Source: JACMLD01 sp040007355
Lineage (GTDB): Bacteria > Bacteroidota > Bacteroidia > Chitinophagales > Chitinophagaceae
Assembly: GCA_040007355.1 (NCBI GenBank)
Contig: JBDTVE010000251.1
Location: 37,284 to 101,283, forward strand
Direction: 5' to 3'
DNA length: 64,000 nt
The position numbers and the translations under genes are program-made. The first letter of the stretch is position 1, and every line of letters begins with the position of its first letter. Shown one piece after another: positions 18,521 to 27,118 of this stretch. The notes below the pieces were generated by a model that made no database searches, had not been told where the DNA came from, and saw only the letters and a program-made list of their open reading frames with translations.

Positions 18521-18929
18521 TTTACGTCCTTAACTTTTGCTCGGTTAACAAAATCGGTATCATCAACTTTTATCATTGCATCATTAAACCGTACCACCGT
18601 TATTCTACTGCAGTACAATAACGCAGGTTAATATTAACCTTAAAAATAGGCCCAATTTTCAATAAACTAAGCAAGTCATATGTTATTACTTACTTTGTTA
18701 ATGCGTGCGTTATCAGAACCGGGTCAACACATTAATAGCCCGTGTTTTGATGAAGGTTCTTATAAGCATTTATCTAAGCATCGGGAATGGGGAATATATT
18801 CAGGTGATTGATTCCATTGGAGCCAGGGCATCTGCGGGATCTGCAGCGTGAAACTGGAAGGCATTATTATGATGCCAAAGCGAAGCATGTCTTGGCTTTG
18901 TCAGCCTTCGGCAAACCGCTCTCTGCTCG
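18521..18929. other. Intergenic region between VCBS lipoprotein gene and AraC remnant
   Basis: About 400 nt. The part next to 18520 should hold the promoter of the minus-strand carbohydrate operon, but no clean consensus was seen. The part from about 18730 on may be the eroded N-terminal half of the AraC-type gene that follows; no readable frame supports this. Confidence 0.35.
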
Positions 18930-19392
18930 TGTTCTGCCAGGAAGGAAGCTGTGGCTGAACGTTTCGTGGAACTGATAAATATTTTACAGGCCCTGGCCCG
19001 TTCTTCGTATTACATGCTGCTGAACGCGCAGGGAACACTGCCTATCGCCCTCCGAAATGTGCATACTCGTCTTCAGAATATCTTTAGCTATATAGAGCAA
19101 AATTTCCAGGAAGAAATAAATACAAAACCGTGGCCGATATTATCCACCTTACGGTTCCTGCTTTTTGCAACTATTTTAAAAACCCCCGGAATCTTACTTT
19201 ACCGATTTTAATAACCAATATCGGATAGAACAGGCCCCTGTATGCTCTTGCAGCAGGAAAATTAGTGGGGAAGTATGTTTTGAATGTGGTTTTTAGAATG
19301 TACTCTATTTTAATAAAGTATTCAAGAATATCGTTAAGAAGACACCTTCAGAATTCAAAAAAACAATATCAATGGACTTGCGTCTGCCGTAA
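18930..19392 (+). pseudogene. Frameshifted AraC-family regulator, C-terminal half
   Basis: Three plus-strand frames together read as an AraC C-terminus: ERFVELINILQALA and RLQNIFSYIEQNFQEEINTK in the first, VADIIHLTVPAFCNYFK in the second, then FTDFNNQYRIEQA, ISGEVCFECGF and finally NVLYFNKVFKNIVKKTPSEF before a stop at 19390-19392. These are the two helix-turn-helix units of AraC regulators in correct order, with at least three frame changes and an in-frame stop. The sensor N-terminus is unreadable. Its position upstream of and divergent from the VCBS-DUF1080-GMC genes suggests it was their regulator. Confidence 0.8.
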
Positions 19393-19518
19393 GTAGCAGG
19401 TGCCGTGCGCTCAGCGTGAGCATTTTGCATGAAACCGCCCATACACAAGACCCATCAACAATTCGCCAGTTCCTACTCCCTCGGACCGTTTGTAATAAAA
19501 ACACGAACTTTGCCCGCT

Positions 19519-20139
19519 ATGCATACCACCGATATTTCAATTGCGGTTCTGCCCGTGATGGAAAGCTTTTATACCCTGCAGGGTGAGGGTTTTCACCAGG
19601 GTAGGGCAGCCTATTTTATCCGCCTGGGCGGCTGCGATGTTGGCTGTAGCTGGTGCGATGTTAAGGAAAGCTGGGACGCAGCCAGCCATCCGCAGGTCTC
19701 CATCCCGGAAATAGTGGCTTCCGCAAAAAAATACCCGGGCCGCCTGGCAGTAATAACAGGCGGTGAGCCCCTTTTACATAACCTGGATGAATTAACCAGT
19801 GCCCTGCAGCGCCAGGGTTTTCAAACCCATATTGAAACCTCCGGTTCGGCGTCCTTAAGCGGCCGGTGGAACTGGATCTGTCTTTCTCCCAAAAAATTCA
19901 AAGCCCCGTTGCCGGAAACCGTTCGTCGCGCCGATGAGCTAAAAGTGATTGTTTTTAATATTTCCGATTTTAAATGGGCCGAGCAATATGCCGCGCAGGT
20001 AAAGCAGGGATGCCGCTTATACCTGCAGCCGGAATGGGGAAAAATGAGTACCATTACGCCATTTATCGTAGATTATATAAAAGAAAATCCTCAATGGGAG
20101 CTAAGCCTTCAGCTTCACAAATACATTAACGTTCCTTAA
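19519..20139 (+). CDS. queE: 7-carboxy-7-deazaguanine synthase QueE
   Basis: QueE is a radical SAM enzyme that contracts the ring of 6-carboxytetrahydropterin to 7-carboxy-7-deazaguanine in queuosine/preQ0 synthesis. The 206-residue protein shows ESFYTLQGEGFHQGR at the start and the cluster motif CDVGCSWC (C-x3-C-x2-C, the QueE spacing), then TGGEPLL. No other queuosine gene lies in the window. I chose the ATG at 19519 (MHTTDISIAVLPVMESF); a longer frame from 19429 exists but its extension has no family character. The gene follows the AraC remnant on the same strand. Confidence 0.93.
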   Translation: MHTTDISIAVLPVMESFYTLQGEGFHQGRAAYFIRLGGCDVGCSWCDVKESWDAASHPQVSIPEIVASAKKYPGRLAVITGGEPLLHNLDELTSALQRQGFQTHIETSGSASLSGRWNWICLSPKKFKAPLPETVRRADELKVIVFNISDFKWAEQYAAQVKQGCRLYLQPEWGKMSTITPFIVDYIKENPQWELSLQLHKYINVP

Positions 20140-20152
20140 AAAACGGCTTTTG

Positions 20153-20160
20153 TACCTTTG
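20153..20160 (+). promoter_or_regulatory. -7 box upstream of the PorE-like gene
   Basis: TACCTTTG is a perfect TAnnTTTG match, 86 nt before the ATG at 20247 and just after queE. No TTTG at standard spacing; the -33 side is weak. Confidence 0.4.
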
Positions 20161-20246
20161 CAAACCAGGGATTTAAGAGAATAAATGCCTAGTAACTGCG
20201 TTAAAAGACAGTACCGGCAGCTCCTGGCCGGGTAACTTTAATAATC

Positions 20247-22160
20247 ATGTTCATGAAGTTTGTTTGTGCTATCCTCAGTATCTTTTTCTTTTGTGTGGGC
20301 CATGCGCAGCAGTACGACCCCGAAAAAGTAAACAAAAAAGCCGCGGCTCTATACTCACAGGCTTTGCAACAGGCAACAGACGGCAACTTAAAAGAAGGCA
20401 TCAGCCTGCTGCAACAGGCTGTGCACATAGATCATCATTTCCTGGATGCCTATCTTTCTATTGCAGGGATGTACGGGGAACAAAAAAATTATGATAGCGC
20501 CATCGGCAATTATGAGACGGCCCGGGCCATCGACAGCGTTTATTTCAGGGATTATAACCTGCCCTATTCCATTAACCTGGCCGGACGGGGATTGTTTGAA
20601 AAAGCGCTGGCTGCGGTGGAGGAATTCAATACCATTCCCAACCTGAACCCAAGCAGCCTGAAGGCCGGCGATTATCGCAGGCGCTGTTACCAGTTCGCAA
20701 TCGACTATAAAAAAAATACAGCCGGAAGCAATTATAAATTTGAACCGGTTAACCTGGGCGACAGCATCAACACAAACGTATCAGAGTATTTCCCCGCCCT
20801 CACCATCGATAGTAAACAACTGATTTTTACACGACGTGTGAGGAGCGTAAACGAGGATTTTTTTGAAACCAATAATAAAAATGGCGCATGGTCCATGGCC
20901 CGGCCACTGCCGGGTAGCATCAATACCAATTTTAATGAAGGTGCCCAAAGTATTTCACAGGATGGCCAGTGGCTGATATTCACGGGCTGCAATTTTCCCG
21001 AAGGTTATGGCAGTTGCGATCTATACATTTCTTACCTCACGCCCGAGGGCTGGAGCGCTGCGGAAAACATGGGCAACCGGATCAATTCGGACCAATGGGA
21101 ATCTGCTCCCAGTCTATCTGCAGACAAGCGCGATTTGTATTTTGCCAGCCGGCGCGCCGGTGGCTATGGCGGCAGCGATATCTATGTAAGCCATTTGCTG
21201 GGCGGCCGCTGGAGCGAACCTGTAAACCTGGGACCGGAAATAAATACGATTGGCGACGAAAGCTGCCCCTTTATTCACGCCGACAACCAAACCCTGTATT
21301 TTACCAGTAGTGGTCACCAGGGCTATGGGGGCGATGATCTATTTATCGTACGCAAAGGCCTGAAAGGCGCCTGGAGCCGTCCGGAGAACCTCGGCTACCC
21401 GATCAATACCATTGAAAATGAAGGCAGCCTGGTCATCACGGCAGATGGTACGGTGGCTTACTATGCAAGTGACCGGGGCGACAGTCGCGGCGGGCTTGAC
21501 CTGTACACTTTTCCCCTGCGCAGCGATATACAACCCATTAAAACATTATGGGTAAAAGGAAAAGTATTTGATAAAAAAACCGGCAAAGGCCTGCCTTCAG
21601 CCATTGAACTGGCCGACCTGGGAACCAAGGAGATCATCAGCAAAGTGCAAACAGACGAAACCGGTAATTACCTGATCACCCTGCCCGTGGGAAAAGACTA
21701 TGCATTTAATGTAAACCGGAAGGGCTATTTATTTTTCTCGGATAATTTTCCGCTCAGCCAAAAACCGCCCGATTCTACCTATAACATTGATATACCCCTG
21801 CAACCACTGGAAGCCAACGCCAGTATCATCCTAAAGAATATTTTCTTTGATATTAATAAATATGAACTGAAACCCGCTTCGCAGGTAGAACTTGACAACC
21901 TGGTAAAACTGATGAAGGACAACCCCACCCTGAAAATCCAGATCAACGGGCATACGGACAATATAGGCAAAGCCACCGACAATATAACGCTCTCCAATAA
22001 CCGCGCAAAGGCAGTGGTGGATTATATCAGCTCAAAAGGCATCGATCCAAAAAGAATGAGCTACCAGGGCTTTGGTGACAAACTGCCCCTGGCCGATAAT
22101 AAAACCGAAGAAGGCCGGGCCAGGAACCGGAGAACCGAACTAAAAGTGGTCGCGCAGTGA
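20247..22160 (+). CDS. TPR / PD40 beta-propeller / CRD / OmpA-family protein, PorE-like
   Basis: The 637-residue protein has a signal peptide (1-20, CVGHAQQ). Domains in order are: TPR repeats (about 24-140), a PD40/WD40-like propeller (about 165-420; repeated units such as DGQWLIFTGCNFPEGYGSCD and DNQTLYFTSSGHQGYGGDDL), a carboxypeptidase-regulatory-like sandwich (about 432-500, KGKVFDKKTGKGLPSAIEL) and a C-terminal OmpA peptidoglycan-binding domain (about 520-637, FFDINKYELKP, GHTDNIG, NNRAKAVVDYI). This is the order described for PorE of the type IX secretion system. PorE is a lipoprotein, whereas this copy lacks an obvious lipobox Cys, so it may be a paralogue. It probably anchors outer-membrane complexes to peptidoglycan. 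Confidence 0.88.
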   Translation: MFMKFVCAILSIFFFCVGHAQQYDPEKVNKKAAALYSQALQQATDGNLKEGISLLQQAVHIDHHFLDAYLSIAGMYGEQKNYDSAIGNYETARAIDSVYFRDYNLPYSINLAGRGLFEKALAAVEEFNTIPNLNPSSLKAGDYRRRCYQFAIDYKKNTAGSNYKFEPVNLGDSINTNVSEYFPALTIDSKQLIFTRRVRSVNEDFFETNNKNGAWSMARPLPGSINTNFNEGAQSISQDGQWLIFTGCNFPEGYGSCDLYISYLTPEGWSAAENMGNRINSDQWESAPSLSADKRDLYFASRRAGGYGGSDIYVSHLLGGRWSEPVNLGPEINTIGDESCPFIHADNQTLYFTSSGHQGYGGDDLFIVRKGLKGAWSRPENLGYPINTIENEGSLVITADGTVAYYASDRGDSRGGLDLYTFPLRSDIQPIKTLWVKGKVFDKKTGKGLPSAIELADLGTKEIISKVQTDETGNYLITLPVGKDYAFNVNRKGYLFFSDNFPLSQKPPDSTYNIDIPLQPLEANASIILKNIFFDINKYELKPASQVELDNLVKLMKDNPTLKIQINGHTDNIGKATDNITLSNNRAKAVVDYISSKGIDPKRMSYQGFGDKLPLADNKTEEGRARNRRTELKVVAQ

Positions 22161-22180
22161 GCGTTCGGAGCCGGGAGTCC

Positions 22181-22201
22181 GTAGTTGGTAGTCGGTAGTC
22201 T
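22181..22201. repeat. Short tandem heptamer repeat
   Basis: Three imperfect copies of GTAGTYG/T occur between the OmpA-family gene and dprA. Similar GTAGTCG runs are scattered in intergenic regions of related genomes. No function is evident. Confidence 0.5.
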
Positions 22202-22330
22202 GATGCCCAGGCCATAATACAACCAACCAAGAACTTTGTATTATAGACTATAGACGCCCGACTAAAAAATGCGGCTATCTTCAAAATAATTTTCTACATT
22301 CATTCTTTATAAACCTATCCTTTAAAAAGA

Positions 22331-23437
22331 ATGAGCAACGATCTCCTATACCAGGTTGCCCTCACGCTTGTGCCCCATATCGGCCCCGTGCAGGCAAGAA
22401 TACTGGTTAATCATTTTGGCGATGCAGCCGCCATTTTCAAAGCAAAAAAAGCCAGCCTCGATAAACTGGAAGGCGTGGGGGAAATCAGGGCTTCCTCCAT
22501 AAAAACATTTGCCGGTTTTAAAAAAGCGGAAGAAGAACTGGCTTTTGTAAGCCAGTATAAAATCACACCCCTGTTCCTGACAGATGTTGCCTACCCGCAA
22601 CGATTGTTAAATTGTTATGACCCGCCCACGCTGCTCTATTACCGCGGCAACGCAAACCTGAATGCTTCCCGGATCATTGCCATTGTTGGCACCCGCAGCA
22701 AAACAGACTATGGCAAATACCTTACGGAAAAACTGCTGGCCGACTTGCAGGACCAGCACATAATAGTAGTAAGCGGACTGGCGCTGGGCATTGATGCCAT
22801 TGCGCACCGCGCAGCCATCAAACACGCCCTGCCAACCATTGCAGTGGTAGCACACGGGCTCGACAAGATCTATCCGGTGGAAAACGCCGGGCTGGCAAAA
22901 GATATCATCCGGGAAGATGGCGGTCTGCTAACCGAATTTGGCAGTAAAACCAAACCCGATAAACACCATTTCCCTTCCAGGAACCGGATAGTGGCAGGCA
23001 TGAGTGATGCTACCATTGTAATTGAAACAGCCGTCAAAGGCGGCAGCATGATAACCGCTGAACTGGCCAACGATTATAACAAAGATGTTTTTGCATTTCC
23101 AGGCCGTACTACAGACGGAAAAAGTGCCGGTTGCAACCATTTGATAAGGAACAATAAGGCCATGTTGCTTACAGGTGCGCAAGATTTGACCGCACTACTG
23201 GGATGGCAGGAAAAACCGCGCCTACAGGAAAAACGCCAGCGGGAATTATTTATACAACTGACCAGCGAAGAAAAAATTATTACTGGTCTGCTGGAAGAAA
23301 AAGGGACCCTGGCCATAGATGAACTAAATCTAAAAAGCAACCTGAGCAGCAGCCGGGTTGCTGCCGCCCTGTTAAACCTTGAACTGCAAAACATCATTGC
23401 TTCGTTGCCCGGCAAACGATATCAATTACTGTCTTGA
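22331..23437 (+). CDS. dprA: DNA-processing protein DprA
   Basis: DprA binds incoming single-stranded DNA during natural transformation and loads RecA. The 368-residue protein has an N-terminal helix-hairpin-helix/SAM-like part (about 1-70, HIGPVQARILVNHFGD), the Rossmann-like core (about 110-290) with IAIVGTRSKTDYG, VSGLALGIDAIAHRAA, SRNRIVAGMSDATIVIE and KGGSMITAELA, and a C-terminal winged helix (about 305-368). Length and motifs are standard. It lies between the OmpA-family gene and guaB with its own leader region. Confidence 0.96.
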   Translation: MSNDLLYQVALTLVPHIGPVQARILVNHFGDAAAIFKAKKASLDKLEGVGEIRASSIKTFAGFKKAEEELAFVSQYKITPLFLTDVAYPQRLLNCYDPPTLLYYRGNANLNASRIIAIVGTRSKTDYGKYLTEKLLADLQDQHIIVVSGLALGIDAIAHRAAIKHALPTIAVVAHGLDKIYPVENAGLAKDIIREDGGLLTEFGSKTKPDKHHFPSRNRIVAGMSDATIVIETAVKGGSMITAELANDYNKDVFAFPGRTTDGKSAGCNHLIRNNKAMLLTGAQDLTALLGWQEKPRLQEKRQRELFIQLTSEEKIITGLLEEKGTLAIDELNLKSNLSSSRVAAALLNLELQNIIASLPGKRYQLLS

Positions 23438-23509
23438 AGCGCAGGATTGCACTCGTTTTGTATTGATGCGCAGCCGGTTTTGAGATGCCTTGCATAGCAT
23501 TAAAAAAGT

Positions 23510-23542
23510 TTTGGAGCGAATTTATCCGCTACCCTATCTTTG
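23510..23542 (+). promoter_or_regulatory. Consensus promoter for guaB abutting its start codon
   Basis: TTTG (23510-23513), 21-nt spacer, TATCTTTG (23535-23542): both elements match the Bacteroidota consensus. Only 3 nt separate the -7 box from the guaB ATG at 23546, so the mRNA should be leaderless or nearly so. Confidence 0.7.
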
Positions 23543-23545
23543 CCC

Positions 23546-25048
23546 ATGGCAACAATAAATAATCGCGCACGCAAGTCAGATCTCAGTAAAAAATTTTTTG
23601 GTGAAGGCTTAACATTCGATGATGTACTCCTGTTACCCGCTTACTCACAGGTATTGCCCCGGGAAGTAAACATCAAAACAAAACTTACAAAAGACATTTC
23701 CCTTAATATCCCCATGCTTTCTTCCGCCATGGATACCGTAACGGAAGCAAGCCTGGCCATTGCCCTTGCCCGCGAGGGCGGCATCGGCATACTGCACAAA
23801 AATATGACCATTGAACAGCAGGCTGAACAGGTACGCAGGGTAAAACGCAGCGAAAGCGGTATGATCATCGACCCGCTTACCCTTCCTATTGAAGCCACCA
23901 TTGGCGATGCCCTGCGATTAATGAAAGAAAATAAAATTGGCGGCATTCCCATTGTAGACGCCACCCATAAACTGGTAGGCATTCTTACCAACCGCGATCT
24001 GCGTTTTGAAAAAGACAAAAAAAGAAAAGTGCATGAGGTCATGACAAAAGAAAACCTGATTGTTGCCCCCGAAGGAACGGACCTGAAAAAAGCGGAAAAG
24101 ATCTTACGCTCATACAAAATAGAAAAACTGCCCGTTGTTAAAAAAGACAATACGCTGGTGGGCCTGATTACCTACCGCGACATCCTGCAACTAAGCAGTT
24201 TCCCCAATGCCGTTAAAGACTCATTTGGCCGCCTGCTGGTAGGCGCCGCCCTGGGTATTACCACCGATATGCTGAACCGGGCATCGGCCCTACAACAGAT
24301 AGGCGTAGACGTAGTTTGTCTTGATAGCGCGCACGGCCATAGCAAGGGCGTGATAGATGCCCTGAAAAACGTAAAAAAGAATTTCAAAAACCTGCAGGTT
24401 ATTGCCGGCAACGTGGGTACCGCAGCGGGCGCCAAAGCCCTGGCCGAGGCGGGTGCCGATGCAGTGAAAATCGGCATCGGGCCTGGTTCTATCTGCACCA
24501 CCCGTATAGTTGCCGGTGCGGGCGTGCCCCAGATAACGGCCATCATGGAAGCTTATATGGCGCTAAAACAAAAAGGTATCCCCCTGATTGCAGATGGAGG
24601 CATACGTTATACAGGCGATATGGTAAAAGCACTGGCCGCCGGCGCGGATGCTGTAATGATGGGTAGCGTTTTTGCCGGTGTGGAAGAAAGCCCGGGGGAA
24701 ACGATTATTTATGAAGGCCGGAAATTTAAGGAATACCGCGGCATGGGTTCCATTGGTGCCATGGCACAGGGCAGCAGCGACCGTTATTTCCAGGACGTGG
24801 AAGATGATATCAAAAAACTGGTACCGGAAGGTATTGAAGGCCGGGTAGCCTATAAAGGAAACCTGACAGAAGTGGTGCAACAATATACAGGTGGTTTGCG
24901 TGCAGGCATGGGCTATTGCGGAGCGGCCAACCTGGCGGAATTAAAAAACGATGCCCGGTTTATTCAAATTACCAATGCCGGCATGAAAGAAAGCCATGCC
25001 CATGATATAGAAATCACAAAAGAGGCGCCCAACTACAGCCGGAAATAA
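23546..25048 (+). CDS. guaB: IMP dehydrogenase
   Basis: GuaB oxidises IMP to XMP with NAD+, the first committed step of GMP synthesis. The 500-residue protein has the TIM barrel interrupted by two CBS domains (about 105-160 and 165-220, IGGIPIVD and IEKLPVVKKDNTLVGLIT). The catalytic loop GIGPGSICTTR carries Cys317, and the flap contains KEYRGMGSIGAM. The ATG at 23546 must be the start: conserved residues FFGEGLTFDDVLL begin at residue 17 and the next in-frame Met is near residue 57. A TTG six nt earlier is possible but lies inside the -7 box. Confidence 0.97.
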   Translation: MATINNRARKSDLSKKFFGEGLTFDDVLLLPAYSQVLPREVNIKTKLTKDISLNIPMLSSAMDTVTEASLAIALAREGGIGILHKNMTIEQQAEQVRRVKRSESGMIIDPLTLPIEATIGDALRLMKENKIGGIPIVDATHKLVGILTNRDLRFEKDKKRKVHEVMTKENLIVAPEGTDLKKAEKILRSYKIEKLPVVKKDNTLVGLITYRDILQLSSFPNAVKDSFGRLLVGAALGITTDMLNRASALQQIGVDVVCLDSAHGHSKGVIDALKNVKKNFKNLQVIAGNVGTAAGAKALAEAGADAVKIGIGPGSICTTRIVAGAGVPQITAIMEAYMALKQKGIPLIADGGIRYTGDMVKALAAGADAVMMGSVFAGVEESPGETIIYEGRKFKEYRGMGSIGAMAQGSSDRYFQDVEDDIKKLVPEGIEGRVAYKGNLTEVVQQYTGGLRAGMGYCGAANLAELKNDARFIQITNAGMKESHAHDIEITKEAPNYSRK

Positions 25049-25123
25049 ACGATTCCCGGGCCGGTGACCGGCACGCGCCCAGGGTATCACCAATAATTAC
25101 GAACTTGCTGCAAAATATCACCC

Positions 25124-26296
25124 GTGAAAAAATTACTGGCCCTGTTTCTTGTCTTTCATCTGTGCCTGACCTGTTTTTCGCAGCATGACACCACCCACCT
25201 GCGCATCAGCCTGCTTACCTGCGGGCCCGGTGAAGACCTCTACTCCATCTGGGGACATACCGGCATACGGGTAGTAGATACCGCGCAGCAGGTTGACACG
25301 GTCTTCAATTACGGCACTTTCGATGACAGCGACCCATTGTTTTATATAAAATTTACAAGGGGAATTATGCTGTATTCCGTAACGCCGGAAACCTTTGGCG
25401 ATTTTATGATGGAATACAATTATTTTAAACGCAGTGTCACCGAACAGGTGCTTGACCTGGAGGCTGCAGAAAAAATAAAACTAGTTAATGCCCTATGGAA
25501 AAACACGGCGCCGGAGAACAGGTTTTATCCCTATCATTTTTATGCCGACAATTGTACCACCCGCGCCCGCGATATCATCATTAATAATATTGACAGCGTA
25601 CAATTTAGTGATATCCGTCCGCTGCCCGGTGCCAGCACGTACCGGCAGCTTATCCATCAGTTTATGAAAAACAGCGACCAGGCCTGGAACCGCTTTGGGA
25701 TAGACGTGTTGCTGGGCACTCACCTGGATGAAAAAATAACCAATAAACAGGCCATGTTCTTACCGGAATACCTGTTGAAAGGTTTTGCCAATGCATCCCG
25801 GCACGGCCATGCCCTGGTAAGTCAGACAAACCAGTTGCTCCCCGATGAACAGCCTCAGAACATCCATTTTTTTACGCCGGTGTTTTTGTTTTCAGTGCTC
25901 TTGCTTATCATGTTCTCCCTGGCGATTTCAAAAAACAACACTGTAAATAAAATAGCAACCGCCCTGGATGGTTTGTTTTTTTTACTGGTGGGTCTGCTTG
26001 GCATGCTGATGCTGACCCTCTGGCTGGCAAGAGTTGATAGCGTTTGTCGCAACAATTATAACCTGCTATGGGCACTCCCCACCCATGCCGTAATGGCGTT
26101 TGTTCTTACCTGTGAAAAAAAATGGGTTAAATACTACTGGCTTTTTACCATTATCTTAAATATTTTATTGCTGGTTAGCTGGAGATGGTTGCCGCAGGAA
26201 ATGAACAACAGCGTGCTGCTGATCATTGTGATATTACTCTTCAGAAGCATTGCACGCTACCGTAATTTTAACAGGAATGACCGAAAAAATCATTGA
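25124..26296 (+). CDS. DUF4105 (Lnb-like N-terminal) membrane protein
   Basis: The 390-residue protein has a signal peptide (about 1-20, LTCFSQHD). A DUF4105/Lnb-like periplasmic domain follows (about 25-190) with SIWGHTGIRV, FNYGTFD, TRGIMLYSVTPETFGDF and the conserved FYPYHFYADNCTTRARD, which contains a Cys typical of papain-like NlpC/LnbA relatives. The C-terminal part (about 245-380) holds four to five membrane spans. The family may act on N-terminal groups of envelope proteins; the role here is unknown. It overlaps the next gene (alpha/beta hydrolase) by 20 nt, so the two are probably co-translated. Confidence 0.85.
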   Translation: MKKLLALFLVFHLCLTCFSQHDTTHLRISLLTCGPGEDLYSIWGHTGIRVVDTAQQVDTVFNYGTFDDSDPLFYIKFTRGIMLYSVTPETFGDFMMEYNYFKRSVTEQVLDLEAAEKIKLVNALWKNTAPENRFYPYHFYADNCTTRARDIIINNIDSVQFSDIRPLPGASTYRQLIHQFMKNSDQAWNRFGIDVLLGTHLDEKITNKQAMFLPEYLLKGFANASRHGHALVSQTNQLLPDEQPQNIHFFTPVFLFSVLLLIMFSLAISKNNTVNKIATALDGLFFLLVGLLGMLMLTLWLARVDSVCRNNYNLLWALPTHAVMAFVLTCEKKWVKYYWLFTIILNILLLVSWRWLPQEMNNSVLLIIVILLFRSIARYRNFNRNDRKNH

Positions 26297-27101
26297 TACC
26301 GGTAATAGCAGGCTTTTTTATAAAGTTTCTGGCAACGGATGGCCGGTTGTGCTGTTGCACGGTTTTGCAGAAGACAGCGATATCTGGAACTTGCAACAGG
26401 CCGAGCTATCGGCACAATACCGGCTTATTATCCCGGATCTCCCGGGTAGCGGTCGATCCGACCTGGTGAGCAACATGAGTATTGAAGGGTTGGCAGACAG
26501 TATCAAAAAAATACTGGAATGGGAATTGTCAACACCACAGGCCGCCGGACCAGCCCAGGGTGTTATTATGATTGGCCATAGCATGGGCGGTTATATTACA
26601 TTGGCGTTCGCGGAAAAATATCCGGATATATTGCAGGCCATGGGGCTTTTTCATTCTACTGCTTTTGCAGACAACGAAGAAAAAAAGACCACCCGCCAGC
26701 GCGGCATTGCCTTTATACAATCGCATGGCAGTTATGAATTTGTAAAACAATCAACACCCAACCTTTTTACTGAAGCTTACCGTATAAAAAACCCTGAAAG
26801 GGTGTCAGCAATGATAGACCGCTATGGTACATTAAACCCGTTGGCCCTGGAAGCCTATTACAGGGCTATGATACAAAGACCCGATCGTACGGCTGTTTTA
26901 CAATCTATTAACAAACCGGTACTTTTCATCATTGGTAAATATGATAAGGCAGTTCCGTTTGAAGACAGCCTGAAACAATGCCATATGCCCGACCAGGCAG
27001 CTATTGAAATCCTGGGAAATTCGGCCCATATGGGTATGTGGGAAGAGCGGGAAAAAAGTACCGCAGCCCTGTTGTCATTTTTAGCGGATACAACCGCTTA
27101 A
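26277..27101 (+). CDS. Alpha/beta-fold hydrolase
   Basis: The 274-residue protein starts at the ATG inside the DUF4105 reading frame (20-nt overlap). It has VVLLHGFAEDSDIW (oxyanion loop), the nucleophile elbow GHSMGG (Ser102), a later FIIGKYDKAVP acid loop and GNSAHMGMWEE (catalytic His). It is a cytoplasmic hydrolase of the broad lipase/esterase/C-C hydrolase superfamily; no substrate can be named. A start 27 nt upstream is in frame but adds nothing conserved. Confidence 0.88.
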   Translation: MTEKIIDTGNSRLFYKVSGNGWPVVLLHGFAEDSDIWNLQQAELSAQYRLIIPDLPGSGRSDLVSNMSIEGLADSIKKILEWELSTPQAAGPAQGVIMIGHSMGGYITLAFAEKYPDILQAMGLFHSTAFADNEEKKTTRQRGIAFIQSHGSYEFVKQSTPNLFTEAYRIKNPERVSAMIDRYGTLNPLALEAYYRAMIQRPDRTAVLQSINKPVLFIIGKYDKAVPFEDSLKQCHMPDQAAIEILGNSAHMGMWEEREKSTAALLSFLADTTA

Positions 27102-27118
27102 TTGATTGAACTAAGTGA

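Noticed and set aside
18951..19211. Plus-strand 86-codon frame starting with GTG
   Set aside because: It reads as the middle of an AraC regulator and runs out of frame; the downstream parts continue in other frames, so it is annotated as a pseudogene.
22214..22244. AT-rich inverted repeat (ATAATACA ... TGTATTAT) after the OmpA-family gene as a terminator
   Set aside because: The loop is 15 nt, the stem is AT-only in most positions and no T-run follows.
23641..24150. Long minus-strand frames inside guaB, and similar ones inside recN, gltA and the VCBS gene
   Set aside because: Codon bias of strongly expressed genes leaves antisense frames open; the sense genes are certain.
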